Source of the DNA: Litoreibacter janthinus
GTDB taxonomy: Bacteria; Pseudomonadota; Alphaproteobacteria; Rhodobacterales; Rhodobacteraceae
Length of the DNA stretch: 64,000 nt
Direction: 5' to 3'
NCBI RefSeq assembly: GCF_900111945.1
Contig: NZ_FOYO01000003.1
Span: forward strand, 1-64,000
The position numbers were made by a program, and so were the translations under genes. This document shows, piece by piece, positions 35,278 to 44,435 of this stretch. How positions within the stretch are numbered: the first letter of the stretch is position 1; the number at the start of each line of letters is the position of its first letter. Below the pieces are notes generated by a model that was given only the letters and a program-made list of their open reading frames with translations, made no database searches and had not been told where the DNA came from.

Positions 35278-36630
35278 TTAATTGCCGTCACCCTCCGGCG
35301 CAGGCATCAATTCTTTCACAATAGCATGAAAATCCTTATCCAGAAAGCCACGTGCTTTCAGAAGCAGGATCGGAATCGGGCTGACCGGTTCGCTGCGACG
35401 GTAAAAATCTTCGACGGCCTTGATCACGGTCGCCGCATCCGGGCGCGTCCCGATGGACGCGGGTATCTGCCCTTCGGCCTCACTTTGATCCGGTCCTGCG
35501 GCCGCGCGAACTTCATTGGACAGCGATCGTAACCGATCCATCGAAATCACAAACCCGGTTTCAGAACCGAAGTCGATTTTGGCTTGGCTGGAATGATCTG
35601 GCAGCAGCGTGTCGAGGGCTTCTACCAATGGTTTGCCGATCAGCAGGCGCGCTTGGGTGACCAAAAGCAAAGCTGCGGCAGACGGCTCTTTGGTTGCGAA
35701 ATACTGCTCGACCACTTCCAACGCCGCCCGCGCGGCGGTGTGCGTTGGAATGACGACCGGCCCCGACAAGGTCGACGCCTGCGCTGGTGCAGCTGAACCC
35801 ACCGCGCCGACATCAGACCCGGCTTCGTCGCCACCCATGGTATCTGCATCGGCACCGCTATCATCGCCTTCAGCGCTTGAGCCGCCAAGATCGGGACGCG
35901 CTTGTTCTATCAGTTCAAGAAGTTCGCCCAGACGCACATCCAGCTTTTCGATATCAGGCGTGAAGGGGCTGTCTTCTTGCGCCTTGGTCACAGCAGTGAT
36001 CCGGCCAACGGCGGCTTTGGCGGCGACAAGTTTTTCGTGGGTCTTGTCGACGTCTTTCTGGTTCGCCTCGTTGCTCAGCGCGCCGAGCAAGCTGCCGGCA
36101 TCGCCGACGCTTTCGTCTTCGCGCGGTTCAACCTGACCCGTCGCAAGCAGATACATCCGTTGGTTCACCGCGCCGGAACGGCGGTCTTCTACAAGCGTCG
36201 CGTATTGCAGCGGCATGGTGACGGTCGCCAGCGTATTCAGTTCTTCCAGGGCGTTTCGGCGCTCGTTGTTGTCGCCGTTCACTTGGGGATGAACGTCGGC
36301 AGGGTGGGCTTCGAGCAAGTCAGCAATCCCGACGAACGCATCACAGAACCCGTGCAACCGGCCCGCCAGAATCTGGAACCGAGCCTGAATACCCAGAAGG
36401 CGTAAATCGCGGGTGCGCTTGAGCAACGCCTCGATCTGCTTCTCTTCGTTCTTGAAATCGATCGACTTCGGGTCGAACAGCTCTTCGCGCACCAGATCGT
36501 AATACTTGGTCGGCATCCGCTCCGGCGCTTCGAAGAAGTAGTCCAGAAAATCTGGATCGTCTTCAGCCAGAAGGTCCGAGCCGCAAGGCGCGTCGGGCGA
36601 AATAGGATCGGTGATTTTATCGTAGTTCAT
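35278..36630 (-). CDS. tssA: T6SS cap protein TssA
   Basis: A 450-residue ImpA-type TssA. The start at 36630 gives MNYDKITDPISPDAPCGSDL, the ImpA_N opening; a longer frame upstream runs into a hairpin. The ImpA_N domain (~1-190) includes RDLRLLGIQARF and GFCDAF. A Gly/Asp/Ser linker follows. The C-terminal part has two copies of a VEQYF/VEDFY...EP...LL..AR motif (~305-350 and ~395-440). TssA guides tail sheath and tube polymerisation. It is separated from tssB by 132 bases. Confidence 0.92.
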   Translation of the reverse strand: MNYDKITDPISPDAPCGSDLLAEDDPDFLDYFFEAPERMPTKYYDLVREELFDPKSIDFKNEEKQIEALLKRTRDLRLLGIQARFQILAGRLHGFCDAFVGIADLLEAHPADVHPQVNGDNNERRNALEELNTLATVTMPLQYATLVEDRRSGAVNQRMYLLATGQVEPREDESVGDAGSLLGALSNEANQKDVDKTHEKLVAAKAAVGRITAVTKAQEDSPFTPDIEKLDVRLGELLELIEQARPDLGGSSAEGDDSGADADTMGGDEAGSDVGAVGSAAPAQASTLSGPVVIPTHTAARAALEVVEQYFATKEPSAAALLLVTQARLLIGKPLVEALDTLLPDHSSQAKIDFGSETGFVISMDRLRSLSNEVRAAAGPDQSEAEGQIPASIGTRPDAATVIKAVEDFYRRSEPVSPIPILLLKARGFLDKDFHAIVKELMPAPEGDGN

Positions 36631-36647
36631 GCGAAGTCCCGAAATGC

Positions 36648-36687
36648 AAACGGCCACCCGTCCCATCAACAGGGCGGGTGGCCGTTT
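36648..36687 (-). terminator. 13-bp perfect stem between ompA-like gene and tssA
   Basis: AAACGGCCACCCG (36648-36660) pairs perfectly with CGGGTGGCCGTTT (36675-36687) around a 14-base loop. In the minus direction it ends GTTTGCATTT. It sits 30 bases after the OmpA-like stop and 18 bases before the tssA start, so it can act as terminator or attenuator and split the operon. Confidence 0.55.
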
Positions 36688-36717
36688 GTGTCAAGTCGTT
36701 GCTAGCCCAAATCCGGC

Positions 36718-37239
36718 TTAGCGCAGATCGATGCGCAGCTCGACGCGGCGATTCTCTGGATCAAATTCGTCAGCGACGCGGGGTTGCGTTTTGCCAAGAC
36801 CGATGGCCGACAGACGTTCGTCCGAAATGCCCTGATCGGTCAGGAACTTGGAAACCGATGCAGCGCGCGCGTCGGACAGATCCAAGTTGTATCCTTCGGA
36901 GCCACGAGCGTCGGTGTGACCCTCAACTACAAAGCGCGCGATTTCCAGACGTTCGTCCTGCATCATCAACGCAAACACTTTCAGGCTTTCTTGCGCCTCT
37001 TGCGTCAGTTCTGCGGAATCCAACTCGAAGTTGATTCGCATATCCAGACCTTGCGGTGCAACGGGGGTCGCAGACGTGTCGCATTCCTGCGCCGTGCCAA
37101 TACAGATGCCGCGAGTGGCGCCCATATCAATTGAGTTCACAAAGAAATCGACAAGCTCTTCGGTGGTGTATTCGGTATCGGCGGAAGCCGGTGCGGACAA
37201 CGCAGCCAACACAGCAGCGGTTGTAAGAAGACGTTTCAT
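36718..37239 (-). CDS. Exported OmpA-like peptidoglycan-binding protein
   Basis: A 173-residue protein with a signal peptide (~1-20, ending PASA). Residues ~68-173 form an OmpA domain: RINFELDSAELT, VEGHTDARGSEGYN, LSDARAASV and NRRVELRI. Two Cys near residues 46-53 (GICIG, QECD) may pair. It should bind peptidoglycan in the periplasm. It sits between the VWA and tssA genes inside the T6SS operon, suggesting an anchoring role, although tssL already carries an OmpA domain. Confidence 0.88.
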   Translation of the reverse strand: MKRLLTTAAVLAALSAPASADTEYTTEELVDFFVNSIDMGATRGICIGTAQECDTSATPVAPQGLDMRINFELDSAELTQEAQESLKVFALMMQDERLEIARFVVEGHTDARGSEGYNLDLSDARAASVSKFLTDQGISDERLSAIGLGKTQPRVADEFDPENRRVELRIDLR

Positions 37240-37336
37240 AATAACACCCTTCGGTAAAATACTAAGGAGAGCATACGGAACAGCTGCCCCAGGGTCAATG
37301 AGACTGGGAAGAACGCAGTGTTTCCAATGTACGATT

Positions 37337-38074
37337 TCACGTTCGTGAACGACCTGTGACGCTCCGGGGCAAGGTTCCGATCAACGCACACCCCAACGCG
37401 CTGTTAAGCGCTTTGACCAACTCGTCCACGGTTTCGGCCGCGAAATAATCGCCCCCCGTCTGCGTGGCAAGACATTCCGCCACCGTGCCATCGGCAAACC
37501 CGTTTTGTTCAGGGCTGTCCCAGCTAAAGAAGTCACCGCGCACCTTGAAGCCGATCACGTGTACGGTCAGGTTGACCCCTTCAGTCGCGAGCTGCTCGCC
37601 CAAGCGGCAAGGGGTGCCGCCGCAGGTCTCTTTCCCATCTGTCACCAAAACCACTACGCCGGGCTGGCGTCGATACTCCAACGCCTCTGCCGCTTGCCGC
37701 ACTGATTCCGAAAGCGGGGTCATGCCGTCGGGTTGAAGGCTGTCCACAGCATCAACAATCGGCTTCGCTGCATTTAAGCGCGGGCCAAAACGCAGGTCGA
37801 TGTTGGCGCAGCTATCGCCATCACCGGGTCCGTAGATCAGCAAGCCCACGCGCCGGAACGGCGTGATCTGCGGAATCGCGCGCTGCATCGCGCGACGCGC
37901 CTCGAAGATGCGCGGCTCGTCCAATGTATTGAAACCCATCTCCGACATGGAGCCCGAACCGTCGAACACGATCATCGCGTCCTCAGTGCAATCCAGCCCA
38001 CCAAAGGCCGCGAATGGTGTCAGAGTGAGCAGGGTGGCCAAGGCCGCGGCGGGTATCTGCTTCGACCCGCCCAA
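37337..38074 (-). CDS. Exported von Willebrand factor A domain protein
   Basis: A 245-residue protein starting at TTG (38074), 3 bases after the fha stop; no in-frame ATG precedes the domain. It has a signal peptide (~1-25). The VWA domain begins DAMIVFDGSGSMSEM with an intact MIDAS (DxSxS, Thr in MTPLSES, Asp in VTDGKETC). Six Cys suggest disulfides. Some T6SS PpkA kinases end in a periplasmic VWA domain; here the kinase lacks it, and this separate protein may supply the function. That link is inference. Confidence 0.85.
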   Translation of the reverse strand: MGGSKQIPAAALATLLTLTPFAAFGGLDCTEDAMIVFDGSGSMSEMGFNTLDEPRIFEARRAMQRAIPQITPFRRVGLLIYGPGDGDSCANIDLRFGPRLNAAKPIVDAVDSLQPDGMTPLSESVRQAAEALEYRRQPGVVVLVTDGKETCGGTPCRLGEQLATEGVNLTVHVIGFKVRGDFFSWDSPEQNGFADGTVAECLATQTGGDYFAAETVDELVKALNSALGCALIGTLPRSVTGRSRT

Positions 38075-38077
38075 ACC

Positions 38078-39403
38078 CTATTGACCGCCGCTGGCCTTGA
38101 TCGAAGCGTCATAAGCTTCGGCGAAGTAGGCAAGGAACACATCCAGCATCCCGTTCTCGTAGGGGTGGGTTTTGGCGTCCCACCGTTCTACGAACACTTC
38201 CCAGTTGCGGCTCTTCTTGCCGCCGCCAACGACCGCAAGTTTGCTTGCACCACCGCCCGCACGTTTCTCGATCGCCTCGGGCGACAGGTCTTCGAGTAAC
38301 CGCGCCAAGGCAGGCTGGATCGCCGAATAGACAGCCGTCTGGTGACGTTTGATATCGCCGAACGCCTCGACCAGTGTCGAAGTGCCGTTCAGGTAGCCGG
38401 GGCGCGGGTTGATATACATGACATCCATCGCCTGTATGGCGTCGGGCATGAACTTCAGCGGGTTGTTGTCGGTCTGCCCCATCATCGTGCGCGAGCCACT
38501 TTTGACGAATTGCTTCGTGGCGGCGCGGGCACCCAACAGGGCTTTGAGCTCTTCCGTGGTCACGCGAAGGGATTGGCCCAACTCTCGTGCCAAAGCCAAC
38601 GCATCGGTCGCAGGAAGATTGTTCAGCGGCAAGCCCGCCCCTTGGCAAAAGGCACGCAACACGGCGTCACCGCTTGGCCCGGCCGCCGCTGGTGGCGCCG
38701 CCGGTGCAGGCGCGGCAGGTGGTGCGGCCGCAGGAACAGGGGGCGCAGCAGGGGGTGGCGCAGCCGCAGCAAACCCTTCGGGCGCCGGTGCAACAGGCGC
38801 AGCGGGGGAGGCCACTGGCGGCGCAGGAGGCGTTGCCGCTGCAAAAGGCGACGCGTCCGCTGCAGGCGCACCGGGGGCGGGGGCTGGTGCGGCGGGGGGC
38901 GGAGTCGGTGTTGGCGGTGGCGTCGGGTTTACAATAAAGTTGTCGCCAAAATCGCCGCGCCACGGGTTTTCTTCAACCGGAGTCACGTTGACAGGCTCGG
39001 CAGGACCTGAGCCCACAGACCATGGGTCGCCACCCGATGCGGCAGGCGCTTGTGCGGCAGGTGCCTCGGCACCCCATCCCGCAGCCGCGCCTTCCAGAAC
39101 CACCACTATTATATAGTGGCCCACCTGAAGCCGATCCATGTGGGCCAGCTGGTAAGGGCTTTCGACGCGGTGCGAATGCCCCTGAAGATAGGTGCCGTTG
39201 GTCGACGTGTCATTCAGCCAATAGACGCCGTTCTGAAAGGTAATTTCGAAATGCTGGCTGGAGATATGGCGGGCAGGGTCCGGCAAGGTCCAGTCCATCG
39301 CGCCGTCACGGCCGACAAGAATACCGCGACCCTCGACGCTAATCTCTAGCGGACCTCCGTCATCCAGAAAGTCATAGTTCTCTATTTTCAGGGTTAGCTT
39401 CAT
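38078..39403 (-). CDS. fha: T6SS FHA-domain scaffold Fha (TagH/ImpI)
   Basis: A 441-residue protein from ATG 39403 (a TTG at 39412 could add 3 residues). The FHA domain (~1-100) keeps the phosphothreonine-binding set: GRDGAMDW, RHISSQHFEI and STNGTYL. A ~130-residue Ala/Pro-rich linker follows. The C-terminal ~200 residues match the TagH/ImpI region (QGAGLPLNNLPATDAL, KSGSRTMMGQTDNNPLKFMP). Fha binds phosphorylated PpkA or TssL and switches the apparatus on; TagF opposes it. Confidence 0.93.
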   Translation of the reverse strand: MKLTLKIENYDFLDDGGPLEISVEGRGILVGRDGAMDWTLPDPARHISSQHFEITFQNGVYWLNDTSTNGTYLQGHSHRVESPYQLAHMDRLQVGHYIIVVVLEGAAAGWGAEAPAAQAPAASGGDPWSVGSGPAEPVNVTPVEENPWRGDFGDNFIVNPTPPPTPTPPPAAPAPAPGAPAADASPFAAATPPAPPVASPAAPVAPAPEGFAAAAPPPAAPPVPAAAPPAAPAPAAPPAAAGPSGDAVLRAFCQGAGLPLNNLPATDALALARELGQSLRVTTEELKALLGARAATKQFVKSGSRTMMGQTDNNPLKFMPDAIQAMDVMYINPRPGYLNGTSTLVEAFGDIKRHQTAVYSAIQPALARLLEDLSPEAIEKRAGGGASKLAVVGGGKKSRNWEVFVERWDAKTHPYENGMLDVFLAYFAEAYDASIKASGGQ

Positions 39404-39493
39404 CTGGGGCAACGGCCTTGAGCAGGGTAACAGGTGTCATACGATGCTGCACGCCGCACTTAACGGGGCAACACCAAATAGATAGGGCAGTTT

Positions 39494-40093
39494 TCAGTCT
39501 CCGACCAGTGTTTGCGCAAGGGTAATGAACCGCGCAAGGTTGATCGAGCGTTGTTGAAGGCCGCCGCGCGCCAGACAGGACAATACGCCGGCATTGACCG
39601 CGCGCGGGGTGCTCAGGTTGATCGGCTCGTCCCGACGTCCACCGCCAGATGCACCAGTTGCCAATCCCAACCAAACGCCTGGCGTTTTGGACGGCGCCTG
39701 CAATGCGATATCGTATATGTCGCGGCGGTTCGCATCGGACGGATCGTGTGCCCAAGCGCTGATCAATTCCAACAGTTGATGGTCAATCGGGGTCAGATGT
39801 TCGCGCATCGTGGCGATGCATTCATGGGCCCACCAGACCGAAATCCGTGGCTGAAACGCATAAGCCGCCATCGTCACAGCTTCCTCCGGCGTGGTGGAGG
39901 ACCGCAGCCGCGCCAACAAGAACGACACGGTCTCCCCCGCGCGAGGTTGAAGCTGAATATCTTCTTTGAGTTCCGGCACCATCGCATACAGGTCAGCCGC
40001 AAGCACCGTGCGCAAGTTGGACGATGGCGGAACAGTCCGGTCCCCGTCCAGTAGGCCGTTGCCATTCGCTTCGTGAGGGGTGTCGGTGATCAT
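39494..40093 (-). CDS. DUF6931-like cytoplasmic protein, T6SS-linked
   Basis: A 199-residue protein without signal peptide or membrane helix. Its C-terminal half (AWAHDPSDANRRDIYDIA, then TPGVWLGLATGASGG) resembles DUF6931, a small helical family seen near secretion and FHA genes. It contains a DRTVPPSS stretch near residue 19. It is the first gene of the long minus T6SS operon, 90 bases before fha. Function unknown. Confidence 0.6.
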   Translation of the reverse strand: MITDTPHEANGNGLLDGDRTVPPSSNLRTVLAADLYAMVPELKEDIQLQPRAGETVSFLLARLRSSTTPEEAVTMAAYAFQPRISVWWAHECIATMREHLTPIDHQLLELISAWAHDPSDANRRDIYDIALQAPSKTPGVWLGLATGASGGGRRDEPINLSTPRAVNAGVLSCLARGGLQQRSINLARFITLAQTLVGD

Positions 40094-40180
40094 GCCCGCC
40101 TCGCGAACGGGTAGACTGGGTAACTCAAATAATGCATTCGACGTCGCTTCAAAATGAAATTAAATCAGGCGGTATGCCCA

Positions 40181-40209
40181 TTCAAAGCGATAAAGCCCTA
40201 GCCCGTCAA
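40181..40209 (-). promoter_or_regulatory. Likely promoter of the minus-strand T6SS operon
   Basis: On the minus strand TTGACG (40209-40204), a 17-base spacer and TTTGAA (40186-40181) precede the DUF6931-like gene by ~90 bases. A 13-base dyad TTTCCT-T-AGGAAA at 40233-40245 lies just upstream and could be an activator or repressor site. The 232-base gap also holds the promoter of the GFA gene on the other strand. Confidence 0.42.
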
Positions 40210-40325
40210 TCACCGCGTGGCCAAAGGTCAGCTTTCCTTAGGAAATTCGAGCCGCTTTGACTATCCTAATCAGGGCGGCGCGGACTCTGATCCGCAATAC
40301 TGCGAATTCGGAGAGGATCACAGTC

Positions 40326-40814
40326 ATGACGAAAGCCGAAGGTGGATGCCTCTGCGGGGCACTTAGATACGGTGTGACAGCGGCCCCCAGCAGGGTAACC
40401 ATCTGCCACTGCAAGTTCTGCCAACGCGCCACTGGCAGCGCGTATCTGGTGGAACCGGTCTTCAGTGGCGATGAGTTCTCAATGCTGAAAGGTACGCCGA
40501 AAACGTATACCCACATCTCCGAAGGAAGCGGAAAATCGGTTCATGTCCATTTTTGCGACGCCTGCGGAACCACGCTGTACTTATCGTTTGAGCGCTTTGC
40601 GGGTGCTGTCGGCGTGTATGCAGGGACTTTCGACGATCCCAACTGGTTTGACCTGACGCCTGAAAACTCCAAGCACATTTTCCTTGGGGTCGCCCAAAGG
40701 GGGTCCGTCATTCCTGCAGGAGTAAATACCTTCGTCGAGCACGCGACCCTTACAGACGGCACACCGGTCGAGCCAACGGTTTTCGAAACGCCTCAGGTTA
40801 TCGACAAGCGCTAG
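40326..40814 (+). CDS. GFA-family (CENP-V/GFA fold) zinc protein
   Basis: A 162-residue protein; ATG 40326 follows GAGAGGATCACAGTC. Zinc-binding Cys motifs GGCLCGAL (~9-12), ICHCKFCQ (~30-35) and CDACGT (~77-80) define the GFA family, named for a glutathione-dependent formaldehyde-activating enzyme. Most members have unproven substrates. It is adjacent to, but divergent from, the T6SS operon and probably marks the start of metabolic cargo. Confidence 0.88.
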   Translation: MTKAEGGCLCGALRYGVTAAPSRVTICHCKFCQRATGSAYLVEPVFSGDEFSMLKGTPKTYTHISEGSGKSVHVHFCDACGTTLYLSFERFAGAVGVYAGTFDDPNWFDLTPENSKHIFLGVAQRGSVIPAGVNTFVEHATLTDGTPVEPTVFETPQVIDKR

Positions 40815-40847
40815 CGAAGGTCTCGTCGCGGCCACAAGCGGACCGCG

Positions 40848-42008
40848 TCAGGCCACAAGATCATGCATATGCCCGACGATGACAGCCTCTTCGTCTGTGG
40901 GCAGCACCCAGACTTGCACCTTGCTGTCGGCGGCGTGGATGATCGTGTCGCTCGCGGCATTGGCGTCAAAGGATAGCGCCAGCCCCAGCCACTCAAGATG
41001 AGCACAAATCCCTGCGCGGACCCGGTCAGAGTTTTCGCCAATCCCTGCGGTGAATACCAACGCGTCCAGCCCGCCAATGCAGGGCAACATTCGCGCCAGC
41101 TCCTGCGCGGCGCGCAAACAGAACAGCTCGATTGCTTCCGCTGCTTCCGGCGCAGTGCTGTCCTGAAGCACTTGCATCGCATTGGACACGCCGGAAACGC
41201 CCAGAAGACCCGACTCTTTATACAGTAAGGTCTCGATCTGCCCGATCGTCATTCCCAAGCCCTGCTGCAAATACAACAGCACACCCGGATCAAGGCTGCC
41301 GCAGCGCCGCCCCATAACCAACCCGTCTAGGGCCGAGAACCCCATGGTCGTGGCCACACTACGCCGCCCTTCCATCGCACACATGCTGGCCCCGTTGCCC
41401 AAATGGGCCACAACAACACGCCCGTCCGCAGCTTGGCCCAAATGGCGTGGCAGGATGCGGGCGATATATTCGTAGGACAATCCGTGGAAGCCGTAACGGA
41501 TCACGCCCTGATCCGTCAGGCTGCGGGGGAGACCAAACATGCTGTTAAGCTTGGGCTGGCTCGCGTGAAAGCCCGTGTCAAAGCAGGCGACTTGCGGCAG
41601 CTCCGCCTTCCAGCCCCGCACCGCGCGGATCGCGGCAAGGTTGTGGGGTTGGTGCGACGGGGCCAGCGGTTCCAGTACTGTCAGTTGATCCAGAATGTCA
41701 TCCGTGACCAGCACAGGCTTGGAGAAATCGCGTCCGCCATGCACAACACGGTGTCCGACCGCTTTGATGTCGCCGAATTCAGGATGCGCCGTCAGCCAGC
41801 CCAACACACGCTGCACCACCTCGTCATGCGGGGTGTCCGGCGTCAGTTCGCCAAGCGCATCAGGTTGCGCTCCGGTCGCGCTGAATTCTGGCGCCCGACC
41901 GATGCCTGCAACTTTGCCTTTCAGAACCGGTTTGTCGCCTTTTGCCGTGTAGGCTGCGAATTTCAGGCTCGAAGACCCCGCGTTCATTACCAGTTGGACA
42001 TCGGTCAT
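40848..42008 (-). CDS. ackA: Acetate kinase
   Basis: A 386-residue acetate kinase with the full motif set: MNAGSSSLKF, GHRVVHGG, FDTGFHAS, YGFHGLSYEYI, HLGNGAS, LDPGVLLYL and FTAGIGENS. It interconverts acetate + ATP and acetyl phosphate + ADP. No phosphotransacetylase is present in the window. It is convergent with the GFA gene and divergent from scoA. Confidence 0.96.
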   Translation of the reverse strand: MTDVQLVMNAGSSSLKFAAYTAKGDKPVLKGKVAGIGRAPEFSATGAQPDALGELTPDTPHDEVVQRVLGWLTAHPEFGDIKAVGHRVVHGGRDFSKPVLVTDDILDQLTVLEPLAPSHQPHNLAAIRAVRGWKAELPQVACFDTGFHASQPKLNSMFGLPRSLTDQGVIRYGFHGLSYEYIARILPRHLGQAADGRVVVAHLGNGASMCAMEGRRSVATTMGFSALDGLVMGRRCGSLDPGVLLYLQQGLGMTIGQIETLLYKESGLLGVSGVSNAMQVLQDSTAPEAAEAIELFCLRAAQELARMLPCIGGLDALVFTAGIGENSDRVRAGICAHLEWLGLALSFDANAASDTIIHAADSKVQVWVLPTDEEAVIVGHMHDLVA

Positions 42009-42218
42009 TGTCGAAGTTTCCTTGCGTTGCGCATTTCAGCGTTTGCCCAAGGGGTAACCGGACAGTTTGAAAGCAGCAACCGCCGCAATTATTAACATAA
42101 TCCTAATTACAAGGCGCTCTTGTCGCAGGGTCATCCGAACCGTGTTGCAACTGCAGCAAAACCACGCAACAAATGGCACCAACAGCCGTTCCGGCGGCGC
42201 GTTTCAAAGGATCCTTCG

Positions 42219-42914
42219 ATGAAAAAGATTTACCCCACCGCGGCAGAGGCGCTTGACGGCCTTTTGCATGACGGCATGTTCATTGCCGCTGGCGGCTTCG
42301 GCCTGTGCGGCATCCCGGAGCTGCTGCTGCAAGCAATCAAAGAGGCCGGCACCAAAGATCTGACCTTCGCCTCCAACAACGCGGGCGTGGATGATTTCGG
42401 CATCGGCATCCTGCTGCAGACCCGTCAGGTCAAGAAAATGATCTCCTCCTATGTGGGCGAAAATGCCGAGTTCATGCGCCAGTATCTGTCGGGTGAACTG
42501 GAGCTGGAATTTAATCCCCAAGGCACCTTGGCCGAGCGTATGCGCGCCGGTGGCTGCGGCATCCCCGGCTTCTACACCAAAACCGGCGTCGGCACCGTGA
42601 TCGCCGACGGCAAAGAGCACAAAGATTTCGACGGCGAAACCTACATCATGGAGCGCGGTATCGTCGCTGATCTTGCGATCGTGAAGGCGTGGAAAGCAGA
42701 CGCCACGGGCAACCTCGTGTTCCGCAAGACCGCCCGCAACTTCAACCCGCCTGCTGCCATGTGCGGCAAAACCTGCGTCGTCGAGGTCGAAGAGATCGTG
42801 CCGACAGGCTCGCTCGACCCCGACAGCATCCACCTGCCCGGCATCTACGTGCATCGCATCATCCAAGGCGACCACGAGAAGCGAATTGAGCAACGTACTG
42901 TGAGGAGCGCATAA
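42219..42914 (+). CDS. scoA: 3-oxoacid CoA-transferase subunit A
   Basis: A 231-residue alpha subunit. ATG 42219 follows AAAGGATCC; a longer frame upstream has no family similarity. [10 protein letters not shown] and NNAGVDD are typical of the family, as is [16 protein letters not shown]. It activates acetoacetate with CoA from succinyl-CoA (or an acyl-CoA), for ketone-body or PHB breakdown. The scoB ATG comes 1 base after its stop. Confidence 0.95.
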   Translation: MKKIYPTAAEALDGLLHDGMFIAAGGFGLCGIPELLLQAIKEAGTKDLTFASNNAGVDDFGIGILLQTRQVKKMISSYVGENAEFMRQYLSGELELEFNPQGTLAERMRAGGCGIPGFYTKTGVGTVIADGKEHKDFDGETYIMERGIVADLAIVKAWKADATGNLVFRKTARNFNPPAAMCGKTCVVEVEEIVPTGSLDPDSIHLPGIYVHRIIQGDHEKRIEQRTVRSA

Positions 42915-42915
42915 C

Positions 42916-43542
42916 ATGTGGGATCGCAATCAAATGGCGGCACGGGCCGCGCAAGAGCTGCAAGACGGCTGGTATGTCAACCTCGGCATCGGCATCCCGA
43001 CGTTGGTGTCCAACTACATTCCCGACGGCATCGAGGTCACCTTGCAGTCGGAAAACGGCATGCTTGGGATGGGCCCCTTCCCGATCGACGGTGAAGAAGA
43101 CGCCGACCTGATCAACGCAGGCAAGCAGACCATCACCGAACTGCCCCAAACCGCGTATTTCGACAGCTCTCAAAGCTTCGGTATGATCCGCGGCGGCAAA
43201 ATCGCTATGGCCATTCTTGGGGCCATGGAAGTGGCCGAAAACGGTGACCTTGCAAACTGGATGATCCCCGGCAAGCTGGTCAAAGGCATGGGCGGCGCGA
43301 TGGATCTGGTCGCTGGCGTGGGCCGTGTGGTGGTGGTCATGGATCACACCTCCAAGCACGGCGACAGCAAGCTGCTGAAGGAATGCACGCTGCCGCTGAC
43401 CGGTCAGAAGGTCGTGGATCGCATCATCACCAACCTAGGTGTGCTGGATGTGGTCGAGGGCGGGCTGAAAATCGTCGAATGCGCCGACGGCGTGACCGAG
43501 GACGAATTGCGCGCAGCAACAGAAGCAACAATCGTCTCATAG
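42916..43542 (+). CDS. scoB: 3-oxoacid CoA-transferase subunit B
   Basis: A 208-residue beta subunit with [11 protein letters not shown] and the catalytic Glu in SENGMLGMG (~50). The [13 protein letters not shown] and GGAMDLV stretches match the family. It forms the active enzyme with ScoA. An unusual nested inverted repeat follows its stop. Confidence 0.95.
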   Translation: MWDRNQMAARAAQELQDGWYVNLGIGIPTLVSNYIPDGIEVTLQSENGMLGMGPFPIDGEEDADLINAGKQTITELPQTAYFDSSQSFGMIRGGKIAMAILGAMEVAENGDLANWMIPGKLVKGMGGAMDLVAGVGRVVVVMDHTSKHGDSKLLKECTLPLTGQKVVDRIITNLGVLDVVEGGLKIVECADGVTEDELRAATEATIVS

Positions 43543-43549
43543 AAAACTC

Positions 43550-43607
43550 TGCCCTGCGTTCCAAATAATTGCCAAAATCTGTAGGTAAGATTTTAGAACG
43601 CAGGGCA
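43550..43607. repeat. Nested inverted repeat downstream of scoB
   Basis: TGCCCTGCGTTC (43550-43561) is the exact reverse complement of GAACGCAGGGCA (43596-43607). Inside, AAAATCT (43574-43580) pairs with AGATTTT (43588-43594). The whole 58 bases can fold as one two-tier hairpin 8 bases after the scoB stop. It may be a terminator, an mRNA stabiliser or a small repetitive element. Confidence 0.6.
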
Positions 43608-43626
43608 ACCGAAGTATTTTTTGCGA

Positions 43627-43899
43627 ATGTGGCGTGTTTTTTCAATTGGTCTCAGGATTTTCGTAGCCTTGGTTATGATTGGTCTCATCAGCCAGCAGCT
43701 GGTTTACGAGGCCCCCGCTACATCCCAAGGTCCAAAATTTGTCACCCCTGGCGAAAAGCCGGGACAAAAGGCGCCTGACGACCTCAACCTGTTCGAACTG
43801 GCGTTGCAGGCCGCGCGCGACCTGCTCGGTCCCGCCACGGAGCCAGCGCCACGCTCCAGCCTCCAGCGGCTCGACCAACGCAACCGCTTCGCGAACTAA
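43627..43899 (+). CDS. Small membrane protein A, unknown function
   Basis: About 90 residues from ATG 43627 (TTG 43621 is an alternative). One N-terminal helix (~5-24, SIGLRIFVALVMIGLISQQ), then a periplasmic tail with LNLFELALQAARDLLG and a C-terminal L-x-x-L-x-x-R-x-RF motif. No family is recognised. Two further small proteins at 44436 and 44783 share this layout and ending. Confidence 0.5.
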   Translation: MWRVFSIGLRIFVALVMIGLISQQLVYEAPATSQGPKFVTPGEKPGQKAPDDLNLFELALQAARDLLGPATEPAPRSSLQRLDQRNRFAN

Positions 43900-43939
43900 C
43901 CGCCTTGGCAACGCAACACAGCTGTGAAACGCTGCGCCT

Positions 43940-44335
43940 ATGACCGATCTCACCCCCCAAGCTATGCCCGAAGGCGACCTGACCCTGCAAACCGTGGCCT
44001 TTCCCAAGGACACCAATTCAGGCGGCGATATTTTCGGCGGCTGGGTCATCTCTCAGATGGACATCGCGGCGGGCACGACGGCGCAGCAACGCGCCAAGGG
44101 CCGCGTCGCGACCGTTGCGATCGAGGCGATGCGATTCCACGCCCCGATTTATGTGGGGGATTTGGTGTCAGTCTATACCAAGATTGTCAAAACCGGCCGC
44201 ACCTCACTGACCATGCATGTCGAAACATGGGTGCGCCGCCAGCGCACATCGGAGCTGTTGATGGTCACAGAAGGCGATTTCACCTTCGTCGCCATTCAGG
44301 ATTCCGGCGTCAAACGCCCCCTGCCGCCCCTCTGA
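43940..44335 (+). CDS. Acyl-CoA thioesterase, YciA-like hotdog family
   Basis: A 131-residue hotdog-fold protein. PKDTNSGGDIFGGWVISQMD includes the catalytic Asp of the YciA/BACH group; VAIEAMRFHAPIYVGDLV is also diagnostic. It hydrolyses acyl-CoA to acid and CoA in the cytoplasm, probably with broad substrate range. Family length is normal. The neighbouring CoA-transferase gives a CoA-metabolism context. Confidence 0.9.
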   Translation: MTDLTPQAMPEGDLTLQTVAFPKDTNSGGDIFGGWVISQMDIAAGTTAQQRAKGRVATVAIEAMRFHAPIYVGDLVSVYTKIVKTGRTSLTMHVETWVRRQRTSELLMVTEGDFTFVAIQDSGVKRPLPPL

Positions 44336-44435
44336 TCTCTTCGGCTGTTTCTGAAAATAGCCAAGGATCGTCCCTGATTTCACCACAATGCCCGATCAGA
44401 ATGCGGGTATTGATCACGAGTTACGGGTGTGCCCG

